Shown here one piece after another: positions 1 through 5,702 of a DNA stretch of 14,198 nt. Each line of letters begins with the position of its first letter. The first letter of the stretch is position 1. The position numbers and the translations under genes are program-made. The notes beneath the pieces were generated by a model. It had not been told where the DNA came from, did not search any database, and saw nothing but the letters and a program-made list of their open reading frames with translations. The stretch spans positions 1 through 14,198 of the forward strand of contig JANXXZ010000056.1 of NCBI GenBank assembly GCA_025350385.1, given 5' to 3'. The stretch comes from Bacteroidales bacterium. GTDB lineage: Bacteria; Bacteroidota; Bacteroidia; Bacteroidales; UBA4417.

Positions 1-61
1 TTTTTCAATCTTAAACAGTAGCGGTAATTTTTTTTACGTATTTTTGATTAGCAGTTAGTAT

Positions 62-114
62 TTCAATATTGAAGTTCAGGATATATGTGGAAACACAATT
101 GTTGTGGCCAATTG
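62..114. promoter_or_regulatory. Candidate operator region upstream of the toxin-antitoxin pair
   Basis: A perfect 12-bp palindrome, TTCAATATTGAA, lies at 62-73. Two copies of the palindromic hexamer CAATTG follow at 96-101 and 109-114, 13 bp apart centre to centre. A -7-like element TAACTTTA (153-160) sits between these and the antitoxin ATG at 177. Toxin-antitoxin operons of this type are commonly autorepressed through palindromes near the promoter, so these are reasonable operator candidates. The link is inference: AT-rich DNA yields such palindromes by chance, and no clear -33 element was found. Confidence 0.3.
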
Positions 115-176
115 AATCAAATTTTCAGCTGACAGATAGCTTAAAAAAATATTAACTTTACACAAAACTATCTGAA

Positions 177-413
177 ATGAGCACAATAGAACTTAGGGAA
201 AAGATAATCAGTCAATTAGCCAATATCAATGATACTTCTTTCCTGAGAGCAATCAAGGTTCTGATAGATATCAAGGTTGAAAAAGAGGTTTATAGGCTCT
301 CTGATTATCAAAAAGAAAGAATTCGTTTAGGCCGTGAGCAACTGAAAAAAGGGCAGACAATTTCTCATGATGATATACAAAAAGAAATTAACCAATGGCT
401 CGGGTCAAAATAG
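177..413 (+). CDS. Antitoxin of a ParE/RelE-type toxin-antitoxin module
   Basis: This 78-residue protein is the likely antitoxin that binds and neutralises the toxin encoded immediately downstream. It has a helical, charged N-terminal half followed by the segment YRLSDYQKERIRLGREQ (residues 39-55) and a C-terminal stretch with KKGQTISHDDIQKEINQWL. This layout (LS-x-x-Q, then a G-x-x-I-S-x-x-D/E turn, then a terminal WL) is familiar from small Bacteroidota addiction-module antitoxins paired with ParE-like toxins. The ATG at 177 is preceded by an A-rich leader and a -7-like TAACTTTA at 153-160. Its last 19 nt overlap the toxin start, which points to translational coupling. The assignment rests on the toxin partner as much as on the sequence itself; the exact antitoxin family is not certain. 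Confidence 0.8.
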   Translation: MSTIELREKIISQLANINDTSFLRAIKVLIDIKVEKEVYRLSDYQKERIRLGREQLKKGQTISHDDIQKEINQWLGSK

Positions 414-706
414 AATGGTCAATTGAGGCAAAATTAGATTTATTTGATATTCTTGAATTTTATCATTCCCGCAATGGGAATACACTATATAGCAAGAAGC
501 TTTCTTCCAAAATCAATAAGAGTATAACATTATTAGCAAAGAATCCTATCCTCGGTAAGCAAACCGACGATCCTCCAATTAGAGCATTGATTACTGGAGA
601 CTATCAAATACTTTACGAAGTGTTTGACAACCTTATTTTGATAATCATGATCTGGGATTGTAGAAGAGATCCGGAAGATAAAATAATAGATATTAGAAGA
701 AGGTAA
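395..706 (+). CDS. ParE/RelE superfamily toxin
   Basis: The 103-residue product has the compact fold pattern of the RelE/ParE toxin superfamily. It shows a first strand VKIEWSIEAKLDL, two helices with LFDILEFYHSRNG and the Y-S-K-K-L segment, and a loop NPILGKQTDD. C-terminal strands follow with IRALITGDYQILYEV and IMIWDCRRDPEDK. The W-D-x-R-R-x-P motif near the C terminus is typical of Bacteroidota members of this family. Members act either as ribosome-dependent mRNA endonucleases (RelE) or as gyrase poisons (ParE); the sequence alone does not decide which. The ATG at 395 lies inside the end of the antitoxin gene (19-nt overlap, different frame), so the two are one operon. The gene looks intact and AT-rich compared with the core genes later in the window, consistent with a mobile accessory module. 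Confidence 0.88.
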   Translation: MARVKIEWSIEAKLDLFDILEFYHSRNGNTLYSKKLSSKINKSITLLAKNPILGKQTDDPPIRALITGDYQILYEVFDNLILIIMIWDCRRDPEDKIIDIRRR

Positions 707-726
707 TAATCAGCTGTCCACAATAA

Positions 727-981
727 TTAAGGCTTCGTTGGATCGTTTTTAACGACCCAATCCACCTGGGACGAACAGGTAATGAAGCCGTGTTGCACAG
801 CTTGCCCCGGTTTAATAGGAAATTCCACAGCGGCCAGCATATTATTAAGTTTACTCTTGCGTTTCAATAAATACGTAAGACTTCTGAGAACCGGTCAACC
901 CGGTTCCTGGTAAAGATTCCTGAAATCCCTTACCTGATTAATTACCTGCTCTGCAATGGTGAATGACTTTTTTCGTAGCAT
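727..981 (-). pseudogene. Small conserved-looking gene, full-length copy with an in-frame TGA
   Basis: On the minus strand an ATG at 981 opens a frame that runs to TAA at 727-729 (84 codons plus stop), interrupted by a single TGA at codon 29 (895-897). The part before the stop reads like a helical protein (MLRKKSFTIAEQVINQV) and the part after it continues in the same frame through a helix PVLRSLTYLLKRKSKL to the motif KPGQAVQHGFITC and a final W-V-V-K-N-D. A second, partial copy lies at 1756-1864 on the same strand. Between the copies many differences are synonymous or conservative (V/I, V/A), suggesting both were once coding. I do not recognise the family and assign no function. The TGA is best read as a nonsense mutation (perhaps from TGG); the frame is too short to have been noticed as an ordinary ORF. 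Confidence 0.6.
775..815. repeat. Perfect 41-nt direct repeat, copy 1 of 2
   Basis: These 41 nt are identical, in the same orientation, to 1804-1844 (offset 1029 nt). They are the most conserved core of a longer similarity of about 109 nt (727-835 against 1756-1864), which covers the 3' end of the minus-strand small gene. The repeat flanks the structured block and the broken lipoprotein gene. Confidence 0.9.
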
Positions 982-1294
982 TGGTTATGTTTCCATAATT
1001 AAGTGATTTTTGGTGATTCATTTAATCGGATAAACACACTTTTGTACTACCCCTCCCCTTTTCGGGATGGGATTTAGTGCAACAACTGGTCATAGAACAT
1101 GCCTATTTCAGTGGGTTTTAGAGCGTTTCGTCCCTACTCGTAGGTTTGTCAAGGGGGAAATAGTCGCAACCCCGCAATCCGGCACGATTCATAACGCCAC
1201 CGTTAGCAACAAACTAGAAAAATTAACTGCATGAATAATAACACATTGTAGATATCGTTTTAATAGACATATAAACCCACAAATTAAAAAAATT
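982..1294. other. Non-coding GC-rich block with hairpins, then AT-rich leader
   Basis: No convincing gene is seen here. From about 1050 to 1210 the composition shifts to GC-rich and contains hairpin-forming segments. One is C-rich CCCCTCCC (about 1053-1060) facing GGGATGGG (about 1066-1073) with one mismatch. Another is the perfect CCTAC-TC-GTAGG (1133-1144). The third is a GGGG/CCCC pair (about 1153-1173). The block ends with CGCCACCGTTAGCAAC (about 1196-1211), after which the sequence becomes AT-rich up to the lipoprotein ATG at 1295. A structured block ending in a GTTAGC-like core directly before a short AT-rich gene recalls integron cassette boundaries, but the match to the attC consensus GTTRRRY is imperfect and no integrase is in the window. 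Confidence 0.35.
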
Positions 1295-1738
1295 ATGAAA
1301 ACCTCAATTGCTCTATTAATCATTCTTATTTCAACAACTCTACTCTGCTGTAATCAATCTGAAACTAATAATTCAAACAAAATTGTCGGTGTTTGGCAGA
1401 ACCTCGAAAACCCTATCTTACAATTAGAATTTACTAACTCAGGAGAATATTATATGTTGATGAATGGCGAAAGAATCAAAGAATCAATCAAAAGCTATGA
1501 TTCAACTAAAATCCAGTACATAGATCCGAACATAAAAGGACAGGATATAAAACCAACTTCAATTACCAAGTTTAAATTTGATAACTCAAGTAATGGAATA
1601 AACTAAAAGATATATGATGGAAATCAGCTATTATTAAATCAAATGAAGGTAGTATTTCTAGACAACAAAATAATTAAGCTAGCATTATATGAAGATAACA
1701 AAATGATCTCAGAAACAGAATATCAAAGAGTTAAATAA
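1295..1738 (+). pseudogene. Small lipocalin-like lipoprotein gene broken by an in-frame TAA
   Basis: The ATG at 1295 begins a lipoprotein-type signal (hydrophobic core SIALLIILISTTLL, then Cys18-Cys19, N, Q). The mature part resembles small extracellular lipoproteins with a one-domain beta-sheet fold: VGVWQNLENPILQLEFTNSG, then YYMLMNGE. The frame meets TAA at 1604-1606 after 103 codons, but the same frame stays open for 43 more codons to TAA at 1736-1738. That stretch reads KIYDGNQLLLNQMKVVFL and ends ETEYQRVK, a typical end for lipocalin-like lipoproteins of Bacteroidota. The simplest reading is one 147-codon gene with a nonsense mutation. No frameshift is needed. The gene is strikingly AT-rich, and it lies between two copies of a repeat, so it probably arrived by transfer. 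A 103-residue truncated product could still be made. Function unknown. Confidence 0.65.
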
Positions 1739-1755
1739 TTGGCAATTGCTAATAA

Positions 1756-1864
1756 CTAAGTCTTCTTGTGGTCGTTTTTCACGATCCAATCCGCCTGGGG
1801 CGTACAGGTAATGAAGCCGTGTTGCACAGCTTGCCCCGGTTTAACGGGGAAATCCCGCACCGGC
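1756..1864 (-). pseudogene. 3' fragment of the same small gene as at 727-981
   Basis: On the minus strand this segment encodes the last roughly 36 codons of the family seen at 727-981, ending at TAG (1756-1758). It includes KPGQAVQHGFITC followed by TPQADWIVKND. Upstream in the same frame a stop is reached quickly and there is no start codon, so only the 3' part survives. Compared with the other copy, the core is identical and the edges differ by conservative or synonymous changes, so this is a diverged paralogue and not a very recent duplication. No function is assigned. Confidence 0.6.
1804..1844. repeat. Perfect 41-nt direct repeat, copy 2 of 2
   Basis: Identical to 775-815 in the same orientation; it marks the best-preserved part of the 3' fragment at 1756-1864. 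Together the two copies bracket about 1 kb of DNA that includes the AT-rich lipoprotein pseudogene. Confidence 0.9.
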
Positions 1865-1950
1865 CTGTCCTGGCTAGCTTTTGGTTATTATGGAGATTCA
1901 ATTAGTAGGATTCACTTTGCACGTTAATCCTCCGGACTATTTCCGATGAC

Positions 1951-2132
1951 TATGGACACTCAGATCTCCTAACTATCCCCAGCGCAAAAAATATAGGCAG
2001 TGTTGAACTCATCAGTGCCCTCATCTCAAAAAATATGGGCAGTGTTGAACTCATCAGTGCCCTCATTTTAGAAATTATGGGCACTGAGGAACTCCTCACT
2101 ATCCTCAGCGAAAAAATTATGGACACATTCAT
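1951..2132. repeat. 42-bp tandem repeat array, about 4.3 units
   Basis: Units start at 1951 (41 nt), 1992, 2034 and 2076 (42 nt each), with a partial unit at 2118-2132. Each opens with TATRGRCA and ends in an A-rich run. Units 2 and 3 are nearly identical; units 1 and 4 are more diverged. The 42-nt period equals 14 codons, so open frames run through it on both strands. On the plus strand the period reads like GSVELISALISKN with conservative changes, but there is no start codon in front of it. On the minus strand a 72-codon frame from an ATG at 2168 is open because of the periodicity. I treat it as a non-coding or decayed repeat. Confidence 0.85.
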
Positions 2133-2361
2133 GTATAAAAACCGGTAACTTTGCCCGGGTTGAGGCATTCCTGTGACCCTTCCCCGACTGAAAGTGCAAT
2201 CGGTTTATAGACCATACGGGAATTACCGGGACAATAAGTTATCCAGGGTTTGCCCTCCAAAATATATTACCTGAAAGGAAACCGACCGGAATGTTGCCCT
2301 GGTTTCAGCTTCATATAATAGCTTAAACGTCAAAAAAAAGTATCATCAATTTTCAACCAAA
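2133..2361. other. Intergenic stretch before the DUF1330 gene
   Basis: No gene, RNA or clear repeat is visible. The last 40 nt before the ATG at 2362 are A-rich and lack a Shine-Dalgarno sequence, as is usual in Bacteroidota. No full -33/-7 promoter pair could be picked with confidence. Confidence 0.4.
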
Positions 2362-2679
2362 ATGAGTTATTACTTTATTGCTCATATAAAGATCAGGGAC
2401 TTCAATGAATATCAGAAATACCTTGATGGAGCTGAAGAAGTATTTAAGAAATTCAACGGCCGTTACCTGGTACTGGACGACAAACCGGAAATTCTGGAGG
2501 GAGCCTGGGATTATACCCGCACCGTGGTGATCAGATTCCGTATTAAAAAGGATTTCAATTCCTGGTACCATTCCACGGAATACCAGGATATTTTGAAACA
2601 CCGGTTGAGCGCTTCCGAATGCAATACCATCCTGGCAAAAGGCCTCAGTGAAGAAGATGAACCGGGTAAAACAGAATAA
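2362..2679 (+). CDS. DUF1330 family protein
   Basis: This 105-residue protein matches the DUF1330 pattern, a ferredoxin-like alpha/beta domain of the dimeric alpha-beta barrel superfamily. The N-terminal strand YYFIAHIKIRD is followed by a helix with the Y-x-x-Y-L segment (residues 17-21), then FNGRYLVLDDKPEILEG (31-47). The strand TRTVVIRFR comes next, and then the family signature WYHSTEYQDILKHR (68-81). The length is normal for the family apart from an acidic tail. No enzymatic activity is established for the family, so none is proposed. It has no signal peptide and should be cytoplasmic. It appears to be a single-gene unit: the next gene starts 225 nt downstream. A longer minus-strand frame (2353-2736) overlaps it entirely but encodes nothing recognisable. 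Confidence 0.92.
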   Translation: MSYYFIAHIKIRDFNEYQKYLDGAEEVFKKFNGRYLVLDDKPEILEGAWDYTRTVVIRFRIKKDFNSWYHSTEYQDILKHRLSASECNTILAKGLSEEDEPGKTE

Positions 2680-2904
2680 CTGATCCCATCCGTTTCGTTG
2701 ATCCGTTCCGGGCAGGGACATTTCTTTGGAGTACATTGATCTTCTTCACTTCAAAAGCTATCATGTAGTCTTATTATAAACGTTCCGGTGTACCGCTCAC
2801 CAGGGCTGAATTTAAAAATATCTGCATATTGTTTTGTATTTCAATAATTTATGCTTAACTTAGTGCAACTTTGTATTAAACCAGCATAAAGCTGAGAAAA
2901 AGGT

Positions 2905-3708
2905 ATGATCCGGTTTATAAAAATTTTCCTGTTAACCTGCCTCCCCGGGTTCCTGCTCATGTGCACCGGGTGCGTGACCCTTTATAAACCCAATGCAATT
3001 CATTCACCGATGCTGGCCGAAAAAGGAGAATTCAATACCTCGGCTTCGCTCGGCGCCTCGGGTTGCGGATTATATAACTTACAGGCAGCCTATGGAGTAT
3101 CAGTTCATGCCGGGGTTATGATGGATGGAATGTATCATAACAGGCATTTTAAAAGCGGGGATGGATCGGTTGAAAAGCTCAATATGTTTTCAGGCGAAGC
3201 CGGTGCAGGTTATTTTACCCCGTTCGGGAAATTTCACAAAGGTCTTTTTCAATGGTACAGCGGTGGAGGCTATGGCAATACTACCGACAGAATTGATCAC
3301 AGCAGTCAGCCCAGCCCTGATCTGAACGCGAAGTATTTTAACCTGTTTACCCAGCCCGGGCTTGCTTATACAAGTAAAAACCTGGATGTGGCTTTCGATG
3401 TGAGAGCTAACTATGTAAAGCTGTTTCATATTCATGCATACCTATACGACCAGTTTGAATGGTGGAACACTGATTTCAGGTTCTATTCCGACACTACGAT
3501 TGATTTTATGAATCTTGAACCAGCCATTACATTCAGGGCCGGAGGCGCAAAATGGAAAGGCATCCTGCAATTGGGAGTAACCATTCCCACCATTCATTCC
3601 CGATCCTATTTCAACGTGAATACTTCATCCATGTTAGGTGTTCCGCTTTTCAAACTCAGTCTCGGTGTTAGTTATACGCTGGGCCGGAAGCGGATTAAAT
3701 CCGATTGA
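2905..3708 (+). CDS. Lipoprotein of unknown function, probable outer-membrane barrel
   Basis: The 267-residue product starts with a signal peptide (IRFIKIFLLTCLPGFLLM) ending in C-T-G-C, so Cys23 is the likely lipidated residue, although position -3 is Cys and not the usual Leu. The mature protein begins VTLYKPNAIHSPMLAEKGE and continues with alternating short beta-strands rich in Gly and aromatic residues. It ends with a strand FKLSLGVSYTLGRK. This pattern suits a small beta-barrel or barrel-like lipoprotein facing the outer membrane, a type common in Bacteroidota, with no known function. A -7-like CAACTTTG lies at 2866-2873, about 30 nt before the ATG. It is flanked by unrelated genes and looks monocistronic. 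The gene ends in TGA, which shows that TGA is a true stop in this genome. Confidence 0.75.
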   Translation: MIRFIKIFLLTCLPGFLLMCTGCVTLYKPNAIHSPMLAEKGEFNTSASLGASGCGLYNLQAAYGVSVHAGVMMDGMYHNRHFKSGDGSVEKLNMFSGEAGAGYFTPFGKFHKGLFQWYSGGGYGNTTDRIDHSSQPSPDLNAKYFNLFTQPGLAYTSKNLDVAFDVRANYVKLFHIHAYLYDQFEWWNTDFRFYSDTTIDFMNLEPAITFRAGGAKWKGILQLGVTIPTIHSRSYFNVNTSSMLGVPLFKLSLGVSYTLGRKRIKSD

Positions 3709-3745
3709 ACCGGATTGAAGCATTAAATAAGAAAGCAATATCCGG

Positions 3746-3775
3746 ATTGCCGCGAATTAATTTTAATTATTTTTG
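3746..3775 (+). promoter_or_regulatory. Bacteroidota-type promoter (-33/-7)
   Basis: TATTTTTG at 3768-3775 matches the -7 consensus TAnnTTTG exactly. ATTG at 3746-3749 gives a -33 TTG with 18 nt spacing, inside the range known for this phylum. Transcription would begin near 3780-3783, giving a leader of about 75 nt to the ATG at 3856. It could drive both the short secreted protein and the GyrI-like gene. Confidence 0.5.
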
Positions 3776-3855
3776 GTTGCCTGTTGTTTCATCCATTCAG
3801 GATGTTTGATTCATACAAGCGGACATCGCTGGCTTCTGTTTTAAAATTATTCGTA

Positions 3856-4122
3856 ATGAGGCATTTAGTTTTTATTCCTTTCTTTATTCTTTTTGTTTTC
3901 CCATCCTTCGGACAAAAAAGGCCGGAGTTATTTTTTGATGAATTCTGTTTATCAGTCAATCGCACTCATTGTAAGGACGGCAATACGTCCGACAAAAACG
4001 GATTTGGTGTTGGGGCTTATCATTCTTTTCTGTTCGGGCTGAACAAACGAAATTCGCAAAACGATATAGCAGCTATCTTCAACCGGTATTTCAGGCTTAT
4101 AATTGGATTCAAAATCAGGTAA
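3856..4122 (+). CDS. Short secreted protein, probably a truncated outer-membrane barrel protein
   Basis: The frame can be read upstream to a TTG at 3784, but the ATG at 3856 is the sensible start because it places a clean signal peptide at the N terminus: MRHLVFIPFFILFVFPSFGQ, cut after the F-G-Q region. The mature part is only about 68 residues. It begins ELFFDEFCLSVNRTHC and continues to NGFGVGAYHSF, which looks like the first strands of larger Bacteroidota beta-barrel proteins. The remainder (FGLNKRNSQNDIAAIF to the stop) no longer looks like a barrel. I therefore suspect a large internal deletion or decay, leaving a stub of a once longer gene. The stop lies 7 nt before the ATG of the GyrI-like gene, so the two would be co-transcribed from the promoter at 3746-3775. 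Function unknown. Confidence 0.5.
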   Translation: MRHLVFIPFFILFVFPSFGQKRPELFFDEFCLSVNRTHCKDGNTSDKNGFGVGAYHSFLFGLNKRNSQNDIAAIFNRYFRLIIGFKIR

Positions 4123-4129
4123 CATCAGC

Positions 4130-4618
4130 ATGGAACCACGAATTGAACGGATCTCCGAAAAAAAATTAATCGGGAAACGAATGAGGATGTCATTGTCCGA
4201 CAATAAAACGCAATTGTTGTGGCAAAGCTTTATGCCCCGGCGAAAAGAAATTCAGAACCCAATCCGCACCTTACTCTATTCAATGCAGGTATATGATCCG
4301 TCGTACTTCGTCAATTTTAACCCGGAAACAGAATTTGAAAAATGGGCCTCCATTGAAGTAACAGACTTTGACACAGTACCTGACGATATGGAAACCATCC
4401 TGCTGCCTGGCGGTCTTTATGCCGTCTTTCTGCATAAAGGAGCAGCCAGTGAAGCTCCCCGGACATTCGGGTATATATTCGGAACCTGGCTTCCGGGCTC
4501 TGAATACCTTCTGGACAACAGGCCTCATTTTGAGATACTGGGCGAAAAATACAGGAATGACCACCCCGATTCGGAGGAAGAAATATGGATTCCTGTTATG
4601 AGCAAAAGGAAAGAATAA
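4130..4618 (+). CDS. GyrI-like / AraC effector-binding domain protein
   Basis: From the ATG at 4130 the product is 162 residues; an earlier TTG at 4103 in the same frame is less likely. It opens with MEPRIERISEKKLIGKRMRM, the typical first strand of stand-alone GyrI-like (SOUL/HBP-fold) effector-binding domains. The helix LLWQSFMPRRKEI (29-41) and the strand IRTLLYSMQVYD follow. Next comes FEKWASIEVTDFDTVPDDM (69-87), then the core ETILLPGGLYAVFLHKG (88-104). The end, RPHFEILGEKY plus EEIWIPV, is also characteristic of the fold. Such domains bind small hydrophobic or cationic ligands and in some proteins are attached to AraC/MerR regulators; here there is no DNA-binding domain. The ligand is unknown. 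It is cytoplasmic, and probably co-transcribed with the short gene just upstream. Confidence 0.88.
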   Translation: MEPRIERISEKKLIGKRMRMSLSDNKTQLLWQSFMPRRKEIQNPIRTLLYSMQVYDPSYFVNFNPETEFEKWASIEVTDFDTVPDDMETILLPGGLYAVFLHKGAASEAPRTFGYIFGTWLPGSEYLLDNRPHFEILGEKYRNDHPDSEEEIWIPVMSKRKE

Positions 4619-4667
4619 ATTTTAAAAAGTAGGGAGTAAGAAGTCAGAAGAGCGGAAACCTTGGCAC

Positions 4668-4688
4668 TTTTGCGCCTTCGCGCGAAAA
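4668..4688. repeat. GC-rich hairpin downstream of the GyrI-like gene
   Basis: TTTTGCGC (4668-4675), loop CTTC, then GCGC-G-AAAA (4680-4688) folds into an 8-bp stem with one bulged G. It lies about 50 nt after the stop codon at 4618. There is no downstream T-run, so it is not a standard intrinsic terminator on the plus strand; it may be a dispersed intergenic hairpin element. Confidence 0.45.
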
Positions 4689-4715
4689 CTCGGATTCAGC
4701 TTTTCAGAAGAACTC

Positions 4716-4778
4716 AAGATTGATTTCTCCAGCGTCGGTTAATATGTCTCCAGTGCCCCGGATGATGCCTCCAGTGCC
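4716..4778. repeat. 21-bp tandem repeat, three units
   Basis: Units at 4716-4736, 4737-4757 and 4758-4778 share a core close to TCTCCAGTGCC at their right ends and vary at their left ends. The 7-codon period leaves a minus-strand frame open (reading GTGGIIRGTGDIL), but it has no start codon and ends soon after. I see no gene here. The rest of 4619-4883 holds only AT-rich leader DNA with a -7-like TACTTTTA at 4849-4856. Confidence 0.65.
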
Positions 4779-4883
4779 TTGCAGATGATGATCAAGTATT
4801 CTCAAAGCCGTTTACCCGTATTTAATTAGGTTTAGATGAACAATTTTGTACTTTTATACAAATTTTGAAAAACCTCTTTTTCT

Positions 4884-5579
4884 ATGATGGACGTTCTTCC
4901 CGGTGACGATTTATTTGAAGGTATCCGCAAAAAAGCCGCATTCAAACAGGATATCTATAAACTGACTGTGGCTACATTCAGCATGTTCAAATCCATTTTA
5001 AATGAAATGGTAGCAGAGTACCGGGTAAGGCATGGAAATGAAAAGCTTCAGATTTCATTCGAATACCACGATAAAGGAGAGTTTGAAGCCGAACTAAAAT
5101 TCGGCAGCGATGTGCTTATTTTTATGATGCATACTAATGTGTTTGAATTTTCGCGCGATCACGAAGTCATGAAAACATCTTACGTGCGCGAAGAACCCAA
5201 CCGTTCATACTGCGGCATCATCATGATCTTTAACTTCCTGGCCGATTCATTCAAATACAACCGAGAAAATGATCTTGGATACCTCATCGGGCGGATCTTT
5301 GTGAATAAGGACAGCCATTATTTTATTGAAGGGAAGCGCGAAGTCGGGCAACTCTATAACAACTTCCAAACCTCGGTGATGGATCGTACTGCTGCCCGCC
5401 AGGTTATTGAATCGGCCATGCGCTATACCATCAACTTCGACCTGCTCACCCCTCCTTATGAAAACATGAAGGAAGTTACTGTTGCCGATATGCAGTCAAC
5501 CCTCGATAACATGAAAATAGCAACAGGTAAACGCCTTGGTTTCCGCTTCCAGGGCGATCACGAGGAGATCAAGAGCTAA
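4884..5579 (+). CDS. Conserved-looking cytoplasmic protein of unknown function
   Basis: The 231-residue protein has no signal peptide or membrane segment. It starts with adjacent ATG codons (4884 and 4887), so the first residue is uncertain by one. The N-terminal half is predicted alpha-helical up to about residue 50, followed by beta strands (LQISFEYHDKGEFEAELKF, VLIFMMHTNVFEF). A compact central block follows: SYCGIIMIFNFLADSFKYN, then LGYLIGRIFVNKDSHYFIEG. The C-terminal third is helical (TAARQVIESAMRY) and ends with a polar tail. I do not recognise a named family; it reads like a well-folded, Bacteroidota-specific protein. A -7-like TACTTTTA lies at 4849-4856. The next gene follows after 123 nt on the same strand, so the two may be functionally linked, but the gap is wide for a tight operon. 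Confidence 0.78.
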   Translation: MMDVLPGDDLFEGIRKKAAFKQDIYKLTVATFSMFKSILNEMVAEYRVRHGNEKLQISFEYHDKGEFEAELKFGSDVLIFMMHTNVFEFSRDHEVMKTSYVREEPNRSYCGIIMIFNFLADSFKYNRENDLGYLIGRIFVNKDSHYFIEGKREVGQLYNNFQTSVMDRTAARQVIESAMRYTINFDLLTPPYENMKEVTVADMQSTLDNMKIATGKRLGFRFQGDHEEIKS

Positions 5580-5702
5580 ATTACTGCATCATAATCCAAT
5601 CAAGGTTCCTGGCTTTTGAAAAGTAAATATACCAAAACTATCAGATTAGGTATTACCTATTGACCATTAAACCATTAACCTTTACCAGCATCAGCTTATC
5701 CG

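Noticed and set aside
1115..1131. Similarity between GTTTTAGAGCGTTTCGT and a segment near 13195-13211
   Set aside because: About 15 of 18 positions agree, but with no extension beyond that; this is weak enough to be chance in a 14-kb window.
727..1738. Alternative genetic code or programmed stop readthrough to explain the in-frame TGA and TAA
   Set aside because: Other genes in the window use TGA (3706-3708) and TAA as ordinary stops, and two different stop codons are involved. Nonsense mutation or sequencing error is simpler.
1951..2132. CRISPR array
   Set aside because: Units abut directly with no unique spacers and no cas genes are present; it is a plain tandem repeat.
1950..2168. 72-codon minus-strand frame through the 42-bp repeats
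   Set aside because: Its openness follows from a repeat period divisible by three; the sequence shows no recognisable fold apart from the repeat.
2353..2736. 127-codon minus-strand frame overlapping the DUF1330 gene
   Set aside because: It lies over a recognisable plus-strand DUF1330 gene and its translation shows no family features; it is an overlapping open frame without support.
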